Made by a program: the position numbers and the translations under genes. Of a stretch of 13,326 bases of DNA, positions 1 to 7,628 are shown piece by piece (position 1 is the first letter of the stretch; each line of letters begins with the position of its first letter). This DNA is from Methanocorpusculaceae archaeon UBA456 (GTDB lineage Archaea > Halobacteriota > Methanomicrobia > Methanomicrobiales > Methanocorpusculaceae). Below the pieces are notes generated by a model that was given only the letters and a program-made list of their open reading frames with translations, was not told the DNA's origin and did not search any database. The stretch lies in NCBI GenBank assembly GCA_002496395.1, contig DAJQ01000038.1, forward strand, positions 1 to 13,326, given 5' to 3'.

Positions 1-351
1 GCCCCCCGTGCCCTCAGGGGAGCCCATGCCGCAATCGATCCGGGTTCAATCGACCTCTCCGGCTATGATCTCGTCATCCTCGGATCCCCTGTCTGGGCAT
101 CCCGCCCGTCACCGGCTGCAAACGCGATGATCAAGGCACTGAAGAATGCTGCAGGAAAGACGGCACTGCTCGTCTGCACCTCGGCGGGGGGAGCTCCGGG
201 AGATACGCTGACCCTGATGGAAAAGCAGGCGATAGAGCAGGGCATGGAAGTCGCCGGCAGTTTCCATGTCGGCTTTTCCATGATAAGCGGCAGAAATGAA
301 GAAGAGATGACCGCCCTTCTGCAGGCGGTCACTGAAATATCAGAGTCCTAA
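1..351 (+). CDS. Flavodoxin-family protein, 3' part (5' end outside window)
   Basis: The frame is open from base 1 to the TAA at 349-351, giving the last 116 residues of a protein that begins before the window. The visible part contains a beta-strand and loop of flavodoxin type, DLVILGSPVWASRPSPA, in which the GSPVW segment resembles the FMN-ring-contacting loop of single-domain flavodoxins. A second strand and glycine-rich loop follow (TALLVCTSAGGAPGDT), and the protein ends with a helix typical of the fold. Flavodoxin-like proteins bind FMN and carry electrons or reduce quinones in the cytoplasm; the partner cannot be told here. The P-loop-like phosphate-binding segment is missing because the N-terminus is cut off. 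The gene converges on purL and their stop codons overlap. The family call is fairly sure; the specific function is not. Confidence 0.75.
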   Translation, partial: APRALRGAHAAIDPGSIDLSGYDLVILGSPVWASRPSPAANAMIKALKNAAGKTALLVCTSAGGAPGDTLTLMEKQAIEQGMEVAGSFHVGFSMISGRNEEEMTALLQAVTEISES

Positions 352-2423
352 CCAATCCGCATCAGGTTCGTGATGGTTTTAGATGCCTCCAGCAGATCAG
401 CTGGCGTGAGGACGATCTCATCATCGCCTGCCTTGATCCTGAGTGCATCGCCGCCAACGGTTCCAAGAACCATGTGCGGAATGCCTTTGAGAACAGCCGG
501 ATCATCAACTGCCACCAGGAACCGGGCATAGGATTCCGAGAAGAGGGCCACAATCGGATCGCCCTCCATTGAGACCGACGAACAGGGGGCGATCTTTGCA
601 AGTGCTGTTAAGAGCCCGCCACGGGAGAGATCGGTTACTGCACGCAGGGCACCATTTCTGACGAGATCCCGCACCATCAAGACCGTCTCTACATCCCCGA
701 TAGCGGGAGCCCGGCCACCACATCCGGTAACAGAGTCCAGGATTGAGCCGCCGAGATCAGGAGAGGTTGTTCCAATAAGAACAAGGGTTGCACCTTCTTG
801 TGGCGGGGTGAAAGTGCGGAGATCGCCCTTTCCGATCATCCCGAGCATCGGAGTGGGCTTGATCCGGGTATCAAATTCATCACTCTCATTGTAGAGGGAG
901 ACGTTCCCGCCGACGATCGGGACATCAAGACGGCGGCACATCTCCCCCATCCCGAGGATCGATTCCTCGATCTGCCAGGCAATCTCCGGGTGCACCGGGC
1001 TTGCAAAGTTTAAGCAGTCGACGATACAGAGCGGATCAGCCCCATAGCAGGCAAGGTTCGAGGCATTCTCAAGCACTGCATTGGCTGTGCCTTCACGCGG
1101 ACGGAGATAGATATGCCGGGGATTGCAGCCGCAGGTGAAGTAGAGGCCATCTCCATCAAGCCGGAGCACCCCGGCATCGGGGCCGAGGGAGACGGTTCTG
1201 AGCTGGACATCATGATCGTACTGTGAGAAGACCCAGTCCTTTGCCGCACACTCGGGATGTGAGAGCACCTTCTGGCAGAGGGTGCGGAGATTGTCACCGG
1301 GCTTCTGGAAAGGCTCTTCTGCACTATATGCCTTTGTCTCCCAGCGGCAGGCGGGAGTGCCGCCTACGAGAAGATCGATAGGGAGATCGCAGACGGTTTT
1401 CCCATTGAACTCGATGATATAACGGGGCTCTGCGATCACCTCTCCGATATCTGCCCAGGCAAGGTCATACTTTTCGGCAATTGCCCCGATCAGAGCCACA
1501 TCCTCTGGAGCGACCTCGGCGAGCATCCGCTCCTGTGATTCAGCGAGCATGATCTCAATCTCATTCATCCCGGTCTCACGGAGGGGGACGCGATCTGCAT
1601 AAATATGAGCACCGAATGTGCTCGACATCTCGCTTGATGCACCTGCAAACCCGGCCGCGCCGAGGTCACGGCAGGCGAGCACCTTCCCGGTTGCGCAGAT
1701 CTCCATCGTCGCCTCGATGAGGAGCTTCTCGGTATAGGGATCGCCGACCTGCACGCTCGGCCGATCCTCGGCTTCAGAATCCTCACTCAGATCCCGCGAG
1801 GCAAAGGAGGCGCCTCCCAGGCCATCGCGGCCTGTCCGGGAGCCATAGAGGATGAGGTGGTTGCCGGGCTTTTGTACCCTGCCGGTGATGACATGTTCAG
1901 GGTCAACGACCCCGACAGCAACAACATTGACGAGCGGGTTGCCCCGGTAGCTCTCGTCAAAGATGAGATCTCCCCTGACAACCGGCACCCCGATACAGTT
2001 CCCGTAATCCCCGATACCGGAGACGACATGCTCAAAGAGGTGACGTGTCTTCTCGGAATCGAGGGTTCCGAAACAGAGGGGATCCATCAGGGCGATCGGG
2101 CGGGCACCCATCGAGATGATATCCCGGACAATTCCCCCGACACCGGTTGCGGCACCATCATAGGGATCGACGTAACTTGGATGGTTGTGGCTCTCCATCC
2201 CGATCGCAAGAGCGGTCTTCTCATTGTATCTGACGATAGCAGCATCATCCCCGGGCCCGATGATGATGTTTTCCCCCTCTGTCGGGAGTGTCCTCAGGAG
2301 GGCTTTTGTCGAGCGATAGCTACAGTGTTCACTCCAGAGGTTCTCAAAAGCGACCGCCTCAAGGGGGGTGATATCCCGTCCGAGGCGTGAGCGGATGATC
2401 GTGAGATCTTCGGCGGACAGCAT
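348..2423 (-). CDS. purL: Phosphoribosylformylglycinamidine synthase subunit PurL
   Basis: This is the 691-residue small-form PurL, the synthetase subunit that works with PurS and PurQ. It converts formylglycinamide ribonucleotide, ATP and ammonia from glutamine into formylglycinamidine ribonucleotide in de novo purine synthesis. The N-terminal SEHCSY (residues 31-36) contains the conserved His33. GPGDDAA (56-62) and the MESHNHPS nucleotide/metal loop (76-83) follow, then TGRDGLGGASFAS, as expected for the AIRS/PurL superfamily with two repeated halves. The length fits archaeal and Gram-positive PurL (about 700-760), not the 1300-residue large form. The ATG at 2421-2423 lies about 27 nt downstream of a TATA-like box with no good SD, so the mRNA may be leaderless. 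purQ and purS are not adjacent. Its TAG shares bases with the stop codon of the convergent flavodoxin gene. Confidence 0.97.
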   Translation of the reverse strand: MLSAEDLTIIRSRLGRDITPLEAVAFENLWSEHCSYRSTKALLRTLPTEGENIIIGPGDDAAIVRYNEKTALAIGMESHNHPSYVDPYDGAATGVGGIVRDIISMGARPIALMDPLCFGTLDSEKTRHLFEHVVSGIGDYGNCIGVPVVRGDLIFDESYRGNPLVNVVAVGVVDPEHVITGRVQKPGNHLILYGSRTGRDGLGGASFASRDLSEDSEAEDRPSVQVGDPYTEKLLIEATMEICATGKVLACRDLGAAGFAGASSEMSSTFGAHIYADRVPLRETGMNEIEIMLAESQERMLAEVAPEDVALIGAIAEKYDLAWADIGEVIAEPRYIIEFNGKTVCDLPIDLLVGGTPACRWETKAYSAEEPFQKPGDNLRTLCQKVLSHPECAAKDWVFSQYDHDVQLRTVSLGPDAGVLRLDGDGLYFTCGCNPRHIYLRPREGTANAVLENASNLACYGADPLCIVDCLNFASPVHPEIAWQIEESILGMGEMCRRLDVPIVGGNVSLYNESDEFDTRIKPTPMLGMIGKGDLRTFTPPQEGATLVLIGTTSPDLGGSILDSVTGCGGRAPAIGDVETVLMVRDLVRNGALRAVTDLSRGGLLTALAKIAPCSSVSMEGDPIVALFSESYARFLVAVDDPAVLKGIPHMVLGTVGGDALRIKAGDDEIVLTPADLLEASKTITNLMRIG

Positions 2424-2445
2424 TCCTTAGAGATCATCTTCGGAG

Positions 2446-2455
2446 AAGAAATAAG
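2446..2455 (-). promoter_or_regulatory. TATA box for purL (leaderless)
   Basis: On the minus strand this reads CCTTATTTCT, an archaeal TATA-like element centred about 27 nt upstream of the purL ATG. That spacing puts the transcription start at or next to the start codon. Position and composition are seen; promoter function is inferred. Confidence 0.5.
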
Positions 2456-2480
2456 GATCACTCAACCTGCCCATACTACA

Positions 2481-2488
2481 CTTTTTAG
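2481..2488 (+). promoter_or_regulatory. TATA box for the aIF2-beta gene (leaderless)
   Basis: CTTTTTAG lies about 28 nt upstream of the ATG at 2513, and no SD precedes that ATG (the bases before it are CATATACTCTGC). The spacing predicts a leaderless transcript. With the purL box it forms a compact 89-bp divergent promoter region. Confidence 0.5.
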
Positions 2489-2512
2489 CACTATGACCCC
2501 CATATACTCTGC

Positions 2513-3124
2513 ATGGTCGATAGTTACGAGGATCTCCTGAAGAAGGCATATACCGGCATTACCGAACCGTCGGATACGGGAGAGCGGTTCGTCGTGCCGC
2601 CGGTCAAATCATACCCCGAAGGAAAGACGACGATCCTTGAGAATTTCATGGATATTGTCGGGACACTGAACCGGGAACCCGATCACGTGATGAAATTCAT
2701 GCTCGGGGAGCTTGGAACTGCCGGTAAGATCGACGGAAACCGTGCAATCTTTAATGGCAAATTTGAAACAGATGTCCTGGAAGCGATCGTAAGGAACTAC
2801 ATCGACGATTATGTCATCTGTTCCGAGTGCGGGCGGCCCGACACACGCCTCGTCAAGGATGATCGGATCCAGATGCTCAGGTGTGATGCCTGCGGCAGCC
2901 ACCGTCCGGTGAGAAAGCGGCGTGCCAGAACCGAGGTGAAGGGAACCAGCCTTGAAGAGGGTATGGAGCTTGATGTGGATATCGAGTCCGTCAGCAGGCG
3001 TGGTGACGGGGTTGCCAAGGTGGGCAAGTATATTATCTATGTGACCAACGGAAAACCGGGGCAGAAGATCAAAGTCAAGATAACAAAGATATCTGGTCAG
3101 GTTGCATTCACCCAGCGGGTGTAA
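2513..3124 (+). CDS. Translation initiation factor aIF2 subunit beta with TRAM domain
   Basis: This 203-residue protein is the beta subunit of the heterotrimeric archaeal initiation factor 2, which delivers Met-tRNAi to the small ribosomal subunit. The N-terminal helix (YEDLLKKAY) is the segment that contacts the gamma subunit. The central alpha-beta domain follows (ILENFMDIVGTLNREPDHVMKF). A zinc ribbon is visible as CSECG, a spacer, then CDACG (about residues 103-127). The last 60 or so residues, from LEEGMELDVDIESVSRRGDG to the end, form a TRAM domain, an RNA-binding OB-like module. The TRAM extension is known from methanogen and halophile aIF2-beta homologues, whereas the minimal protein is about 140 residues. 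The gene stands alone with its own promoter and a downstream T-run. Identification is firm. Confidence 0.95.
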   Translation: MVDSYEDLLKKAYTGITEPSDTGERFVVPPVKSYPEGKTTILENFMDIVGTLNREPDHVMKFMLGELGTAGKIDGNRAIFNGKFETDVLEAIVRNYIDDYVICSECGRPDTRLVKDDRIQMLRCDACGSHRPVRKRRARTEVKGTSLEEGMELDVDIESVSRRGDGVAKVGKYIIYVTNGKPGQKIKVKITKISGQVAFTQRV

Positions 3125-3135
3125 TGCACAAAGCC

Positions 3136-3142
3136 TTTTTTT
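3136..3142 (+). terminator. Poly-T terminator after the aIF2-beta gene
   Basis: Seven consecutive T residues begin 12 nt after the TAA of the aIF2-beta gene, with no clear hairpin. Archaeal RNA polymerase commonly terminates at such T-tracts. The rest of the 123-bp convergent gap up to rpoL shows nothing else convincing. Confidence 0.55.
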
Positions 3143-3247
3143 AACCCTATTACGGAAAAGAGAGTTTGTTTGGAATCGAATGCTCTCTCCAAAGCATCAG
3201 ATTTCCGGATATTGTATACGAAAGCGCTTCTTCTGAGAGAGAACGGC

Positions 3248-3517
3248 TTATGCAGACTGGACCTGTGTCAGCAGTTCGTCACAGGAGCGGCTGATCCGCT
3301 CGCATGCTTCCCTGATGATTGTTACAGGATCCTTACTGCCATCGGTTGTGACGAGGAGTTCCGGATCTGAGAACTGGTATTCGATCTGATATTTGGCAAC
3401 ATCAACAGCCGGATCTTTCAGGATCTCATCGGTCAGAAGATTCATAAAGGTGTGTTTCTCTGAAACTAATACCATTCTGGCCTTATTTTTTTCCAGCTCA
3501 AGAATTTTTATGTTCAT
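3248..3517 (-). CDS. rpoL: DNA-directed RNA polymerase subunit L (Rpo11)
   Basis: This 89-residue protein matches archaeal RNA polymerase subunit L, the partner of subunit D in the assembly platform (equivalent to eukaryotic Rpb11 and to one bacterial alpha N-terminal domain). Visible hallmarks are the N-terminal strand MNIKILELEKNKARMVL, the dimerisation helix HTFMNLLTDEILKDP, the strand VAKYQIEYQFSDPELLVTT and the C-terminal helix IIREACERISRSCDELL. I chose the ATG at 3515-3517. A longer frame from a TTG at 3529 adds only four residues, and family members normally begin just before the IKILE strand. A TATA-like box about 29 nt upstream and no SD suggest a leaderless mRNA. It follows the PhnP-like gene but has its own promoter in the 35-bp gap. 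Confidence 0.93.
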   Translation of the reverse strand: MNIKILELEKNKARMVLVSEKHTFMNLLTDEILKDPAVDVAKYQIEYQFSDPELLVTTDGSKDPVTIIREACERISRSCDELLTQVQSA

Positions 3518-3540
3518 ACTGTATATCAATTGGCAGGGAG

Positions 3541-3550
3541 ACTATATAGC
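3541..3550 (-). promoter_or_regulatory. TATA box for rpoL
   Basis: GCTATATAGT on the minus strand is a close match to an archaeal TATA element. It is centred about 29 nt upstream of the chosen rpoL ATG and supports that start over the upstream TTG. It lies between the PhnP-like stop codon (3553) and rpoL. Confidence 0.6.
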
Positions 3551-3552
3551 CA

Positions 3553-4281
3553 TTAGCGGAGCCCGAGATCAAAGGTCTCCATATCATATGCCGAATACGG
3601 CTGATCCCAGGATACCATATGGCTCAGGTGTACACACCTGAGTTCTTTTGGTTTCAGCTCGTCTGCGAGATCGAGTGCATCGGTGTAGTTCATATGTTTT
3701 GAGATCGTCAGGTGCGATGGTGCCATCGCATCAAGGATAAGAAGATCCGCACCACGCATGTATTCAATACTCTCTTCAGGGATTCCCCTGCGCGTATCTG
3801 AGGAATAGACGAGAGTGGAGTCGCCTGAATCGATCCGTACACCATATGTCGGAGCGCCCGGATGATTGACCGGGAAGAGGGTGATCGTGAGATCGAAGAG
3901 AGTGAATGGGCTATAGGGCAATACAGGAGTTCCAGGTGAGGGGAGGAACGAAAAAACATTGCTACAATAATCGAGCACTTCCGGTGCCGCATACATGGCA
4001 GGCGGTTTCTGGATACGGTAGAAATCCCCAAATCCCATGAAATGGTCGTAGTGGCCATGAGTCCAGATCCCGGCATCGATATGCGGGGACCCGGCATTCA
4101 GAAGCTGTCTGCGGAGGTCAGGGGTGGTGTCGATGAGCAGGTGATGGGAACCCGTCTCGATTAAGAGGGATGTCCGGAGCCGTTCCCTGCCTTCCTTCCA
4201 TGCCTGCATGCAGTGATCGCAACTGCACCCGATCTTTGGCGTGCCGATTGCATCACCGGTTCCGAGGAAGGTGACTCTCAT
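3553..4281 (-). CDS. PhnP-like metallo-beta-lactamase-fold hydrolase
   Basis: The 242-residue protein has the metallo-beta-lactamase fold. It opens with the strand MRVTFLGTGDAIGTPKIGC and then a cysteine cluster, GCSCDHC, of the kind found in the PhnP subgroup. The metal-binding signature THGHYDHFMGFGD supplies His-x-His-x-Asp-His for the two-metal site. Later candidate ligands are FPVNHPG, the aspartate of VYSSDTRRG and the histidines near the C-terminus (CVHLSHM). PhnP hydrolyses cyclic phosphodiesters in phosphonate breakdown, but no phosphonate gene is nearby, so the substrate here is unknown. I chose the ATG at 4279-4281 because it forms an ATGA overlap with the stop of the upstream AAA gene; an ATG four codons upstream (4293) is also possible. 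The overlap implies co-translation with the AAA ATPase. Confidence 0.85.
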   Translation of the reverse strand: MRVTFLGTGDAIGTPKIGCSCDHCMQAWKEGRERLRTSLLIETGSHHLLIDTTPDLRRQLLNAGSPHIDAGIWTHGHYDHFMGFGDFYRIQKPPAMYAAPEVLDYCSNVFSFLPSPGTPVLPYSPFTLFDLTITLFPVNHPGAPTYGVRIDSGDSTLVYSSDTRRGIPEESIEYMRGADLLILDAMAPSHLTISKHMNYTDALDLADELKPKELRCVHLSHMVSWDQPYSAYDMETFDLGLR

Positions 4282-5564
4282 GCCCCGATCCATCCAGTCT
4301 GTCGAAGCGCGTTCCTCCGGTCAACAAGGAGCATACCCTGTTCGATATCAATATCGGTTATCTCGTTCCGCCCTTCAATAAGAGCAGCCATAACAGCTTC
4401 CTTTATCATCAGGCGGAGATCGGCACCCGTGAAACCCTCGGTTCTGGCTGCGAGGAGCGGGAGATCGGGGATAATCCTGATCGTACGGGTGATCGATCGC
4501 AGGATCGCCTCCCGCATCGGCGCGTCTGGTATGGTGAAGGGGACGGCATCATCAAACCTTCTCCATGCCGCCTCGTCAAGGATACCCGGGTGGTTGGTCG
4601 CCCCGATGAAGAGGACACCTGTTTTGACCAGGCTGATCTGGTCGATGCTCTTCAGAAGCGTATTAACCGCCCGCTTCATCGCACCATGATCATCTGAATC
4701 CCGTGTGCGTGCCACATAATCGAACTCGTCGATGAAGAGGATACAGGGGGAGAGACGTTTTGCAATCTCAAAGATCCTGTCGATATTCTTTGAGGTCTCT
4801 CCAAGGTACTGCGAGGTGATCATCGAGAGGCGTGCCTCAAGGATCGGCATATGCAGCTCACGTGCAAGCGAGAGCGCAAACGAGGTCTTCCCGGTTCCGG
4901 GAGGTCCGACAAATAGAAGCCGGCCAACCTGGTAAATCTGATGGGTCTTCAGGAAATCGCGGTTTTTGAGTGCAATCTGGATCTTCCCGATCACTTCCCG
5001 CTGTTCGGAGGTGGCAACAAAAGTCTCAAACGACTCTTCAATCTCTTCAGGGGCATAGATTGCAACAAGCCCGAGTGCATCGCGGATCTCCTCGGACTCG
5101 GCCTTCAGGGCGTCGATTCGCGGTTGAAGAAACGTACGGCTGTCTTCATACCGGGGGTTATGGAGAGCGGCATCCCCATACCTGATATCACCGGCCCCGC
5201 TCTTCTCATAATAGAAGGCAAGAACCGGATTTGAGGCAGCCAGATCCCTGCCACCACGGTCAAGGAACCAGCGAGCCGCCGAATCAAGTGCGGTCACCGA
5301 GAGGCGCTGGCCAAAGTCATCGAACCCGATGAACGGATTCGATGAGATAAGCGCATGAGCCTCTTCAATGCCAAGAGCTCGCTTTGCCAGACTGTTGCTC
5401 ACAATGAACGGACGTTTGAGATCCGATCCGTTCTTGCCGATGCTAAACGCCTCACGGCATGCAGGGGTGAGATCTGCGATGCCGAGGGATTCCTCACGGT
5501 TGACGATCTCAGCGGTGAGAAGGAGCTCCATGAGCCGGAGGGTGGTGTGATCAGCCATCTCCAT
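4278..5564 (-). CDS. CDC48-type single-domain AAA ATPase
   Basis: This 428-residue protein carries one classical AAA domain in its second half. Walker A is GPPGTGKTS (220-228) and Walker B is ILFIDEFD (275-282). A pore-loop-like motif SQYLGE lies at 251-256, sensor-1 Asn324 in GATNHPG, and the arginine-finger pair Arg335-Arg336. The small helical lid contains GFTGADLRLMIKEA (377-390). The first 190 or so residues match no domain I recognise; they are mostly helical with a TFLQPRIDALKAESEEIRDAL stretch. Such proteins form hexameric rings that remodel or unfold proteins; the substrate is unknown. The next gene overlaps it by 4 bp. The start at 5564 is the first ATG; ATG codons at 5558 and 5531 remain possible because a strong AT-rich box lies only about 13 nt upstream of 5564. 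Confidence 0.88.
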   Translation of the reverse strand: MEMADHTTLRLMELLLTAEIVNREESLGIADLTPACREAFSIGKNGSDLKRPFIVSNSLAKRALGIEEAHALISSNPFIGFDDFGQRLSVTALDSAARWFLDRGGRDLAASNPVLAFYYEKSGAGDIRYGDAALHNPRYEDSRTFLQPRIDALKAESEEIRDALGLVAIYAPEEIEESFETFVATSEQREVIGKIQIALKNRDFLKTHQIYQVGRLLFVGPPGTGKTSFALSLARELHMPILEARLSMITSQYLGETSKNIDRIFEIAKRLSPCILFIDEFDYVARTRDSDDHGAMKRAVNTLLKSIDQISLVKTGVLFIGATNHPGILDEAAWRRFDDAVPFTIPDAPMREAILRSITRTIRIIPDLPLLAARTEGFTGADLRLMIKEAVMAALIEGRNEITDIDIEQGMLLVDRRNALRQTGWIGA

Positions 5565-5573
5565 GTCTTAACC

Positions 5574-5583
5574 TTATATATTA
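5574..5583 (-). promoter_or_regulatory. AT-rich promoter element upstream of the AAA ATPase gene
   Basis: The minus strand reads TAATATATAA here, in the 44-bp gap after the methionine aminopeptidase gene. As a TATA box it would start transcription near 5551, inside the first codons of the longest frame, which would favour the ATG at 5531. A second weaker element (CTTATTC, near 5594-5600) would fit the ATG at 5564. I cannot decide between them. Confidence 0.4.
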
Positions 5584-5608
5584 TCCGGGAATCCGAATAA
5601 GCGTATCT

Positions 5609-6484
5609 CTATTTCGTGGTGATGATGCATCCATCTTCAGTGACGATGATCGTATGCTCTGCCTGGGAGACAAGCGATCCCGGAACATCCTGGAGAACAG
5701 GATAGGAACGAAGCACGCCCTGCCTGATAAGGGCAGTCAGGGCGAGATCGGCGCGATCGGTTTTGAGCCATCGCCGGGCAAAGGGCAGGCCGCGGCGATC
5801 CCGCACCTCTTCCAGGATCTTCCTCCCTGCGGGTGTTCTGACAGGCTTGACAGCAATCTGGGAGAAAATTTCTGCCCGCCCTCCCTCAGTTACTCTGCCA
5901 TGGCCGGTGGATGCAAATGGCTCAATGGCAATAGCCATCCCCTCCTTCAGGAGAGTGCCACCACCGGATCCGATATTCGGAACAGATGGGGAGGCATGGA
6001 GGGAATAGAGATCAAGGCCGTGGCCGGTGAGGTTTGCAACAGGAAGGAAGCCGCGTGAGACGATCGCCTCCTGAATCGCAGCCCCCAGTTCGCCTGCACG
6101 AACACCAGGTCTTGCAAGTGAGAGCGCCGAATCAAGTGCGACGCGCGATGCCTCCACCAGCAGGGCATTATCCCCGAGATCAACGGTGAGTGCAGTATCT
6201 GCGATACATCCCTCAATATGGATGCCGATATCCAGCTTGACCAGATCGCCGTCTGAGAACGTACGATCATCTGAAGATCCTGCCGTATCATGTGCAGCCG
6301 CTTCATTCAGGGAGAGATTTGGGGGAAATGCGATCCCGGCACCTTCTTCATAGATCATCGTGCAGACGGCATCGGCGACTTCAGCAAGGGATACGCCCGG
6401 AGCGATCATGCGTGCACCCTTCTGCAGGATCTTCTTCGCGATCCGACCGGATTGTGTGTACTGTTCTATCATCTCATCGTTCAT
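5609..6484 (-). CDS. map: Methionine aminopeptidase, type 2 (archaeal)
   Basis: This 291-residue M24 metallopeptidase removes the initiator methionine from nascent proteins. All five metal ligands of the pita-bread fold are visible: Asp85 (KLDIGIH), Asp96 (CIADTAL), His155 (TGHGLD), Glu188 (AIEPFA) and Glu276 (QAEHT). His65 in NEAAAH matches the conserved substrate-binding histidine. Length and spacing follow Pyrococcus furiosus MetAP (295 residues), including the helical type 2 insertion between the last two ligands (about residues 220-270). The ATG at 6482-6484 overlaps the stop of the upstream M24 gene as ATGA, so the two are probably co-translated. It is very likely active. Confidence 0.95.
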   Translation of the reverse strand: MNDEMIEQYTQSGRIAKKILQKGARMIAPGVSLAEVADAVCTMIYEEGAGIAFPPNLSLNEAAAHDTAGSSDDRTFSDGDLVKLDIGIHIEGCIADTALTVDLGDNALLVEASRVALDSALSLARPGVRAGELGAAIQEAIVSRGFLPVANLTGHGLDLYSLHASPSVPNIGSGGGTLLKEGMAIAIEPFASTGHGRVTEGGRAEIFSQIAVKPVRTPAGRKILEEVRDRRGLPFARRWLKTDRADLALTALIRQGVLRSYPVLQDVPGSLVSQAEHTIIVTEDGCIITTK

Positions 6485-7611
6485 ATGCAGAAGACCTCCG
6501 GGAACCGTGTAATCCGATCATAGCCGACATCTGTGACAAGAGCCATATCCTCGATCCGAACCCCGCCGATCCCGGGATAGTATAAGCCAGGTTCGATGGT
6601 GACGACATTGCCAGCAGCAAGCGCCCCTCCCCGTGCACTGAGGGACGGGGCTTCATGCACCTCGATTCCCACACCATGGCCCAGACTGTGGACAAAACCA
6701 TCTGGTTCTGTTCCATAGCCGGCATCTGCGAAGAGGGAGACGACTGCCCGGTAGAGGTCAGAGCCATCTGCGCCTGCACGGAGAAGGGAGAAGGCGCATT
6801 TTTGTGCATCAGATACTGCATCGTACATCTCCCTGATCTCCGGGCTTGCCTCACCCCGGACAACTGTTCGTGTCATATCTGCGAAGTACCCGGTCTCTTC
6901 ATTCTGGGGGAAGATATCAATGATGATAGGAGCGTTTGCTGCAAGCGGACCAGTTCCCCGAAGATGCACCACCGAGGTCTCACTGCCGGAGGCAACAATT
7001 GTATCAACGCCCCTGCACCCGTGCTTCAGGAGCGTGGCATGGATCCCATACCTGACATCTTCTGAGGTGAGGATCTTTCCCTCCGGGGTCACCAGGAGTT
7101 CTCCGGTGGGAGTCGATCGCCTAATCAGTGCAAGTGCCGTTTCAAGCGCATCTTCTGCTGCTGCCTGCGATTCCCGCATCATGGAGATCTCGGATGCGGA
7201 CTTCTGCGACCGCATCGCCGAGAGCGTATCCATATCAACCTGAATCGGCTGGTAGGGCGTTATCGCCTCTGCAAGGCCGAGGGGAAACTCGGGTGGGACG
7301 AGGATCGGGCCACCTGCCAGATCCGCTATTACCCGGCCCGTTGCCTTCAGGGGATCGGGCTCTTCCTTCAGAATATCAAAAAAGCCTGCATCTGCCCGGC
7401 TTATGACGGTGCATGGAGATTCCATGGCAGCCCGTTCCACCTCCATTGCAGGAACAACAACAATGCCCTCTTCATGTGAGCGTTTCAGGTAGATGATCGG
7501 ATCGCTCGTCCGAAAAGAGGTCAGGTACCTTGTATTTGCATCTGATGAGGTGCCATATGCGGCATATGCCGCAGAACCGGTAGTTGCCAGAGCATGATCA
7601 AGAGCATCCAT
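6481..7611 (-). CDS. Xaa-Pro dipeptidase/aminopeptidase-like M24 peptidase
   Basis: This 376-residue protein has the two-domain layout of PepQ/PepP prolidases: an N-terminal creatinase-like domain (about 1-130) and a C-terminal pita-bread catalytic domain. The metal ligands are Asp232 (IIIDIFP), Asp245 (FADMTRT), His312 (SLGHGVGIEVHE), Glu340 (TIEPGLY) and Glu354 (RIEDMAL), all intact. His216 in VVHLRG corresponds to the usual active-site histidine. Such enzymes split peptides with proline in the second position, in the cytoplasm, during peptide turnover. The spacing of 17 nt from the lipoprotein gene and the 4-bp overlap with map point to one transcript. The exact specificity (dipeptidase or aminopeptidase) cannot be read from sequence. 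Confidence 0.9.
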   Translation of the reverse strand: MDALDHALATTGSAAYAAYGTSSDANTRYLTSFRTSDPIIYLKRSHEEGIVVVPAMEVERAAMESPCTVISRADAGFFDILKEEPDPLKATGRVIADLAGGPILVPPEFPLGLAEAITPYQPIQVDMDTLSAMRSQKSASEISMMRESQAAAEDALETALALIRRSTPTGELLVTPEGKILTSEDVRYGIHATLLKHGCRGVDTIVASGSETSVVHLRGTGPLAANAPIIIDIFPQNEETGYFADMTRTVVRGEASPEIREMYDAVSDAQKCAFSLLRAGADGSDLYRAVVSLFADAGYGTEPDGFVHSLGHGVGIEVHEAPSLSARGGALAAGNVVTIEPGLYYPGIGGVRIEDMALVTDVGYDRITRFPEVFCI

Positions 7612-7628
7612 TCCATACGTATTTGCTA

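Noticed and set aside
63..332. Minus-strand frame opposite the flavodoxin fragment
   Set aside because: It is antisense to a recognisable flavodoxin segment and its product shows no domain.
1857..2390. A 177-codon plus-strand frame inside purL
   Set aside because: It is antisense to highly conserved PurL sequence and is explained by the codon bias of a G+C-rich gene.
3170..3370. Plus-strand 66-codon frame entering rpoL
   Set aside because: More than half is antisense to rpoL, and it has no SD or convincing promoter.
3518..3529. Longer rpoL start at a TTG codon
   Set aside because: The ATG at 3517 fits the family N-terminus and the TATA spacing; the extra four residues are not typical.
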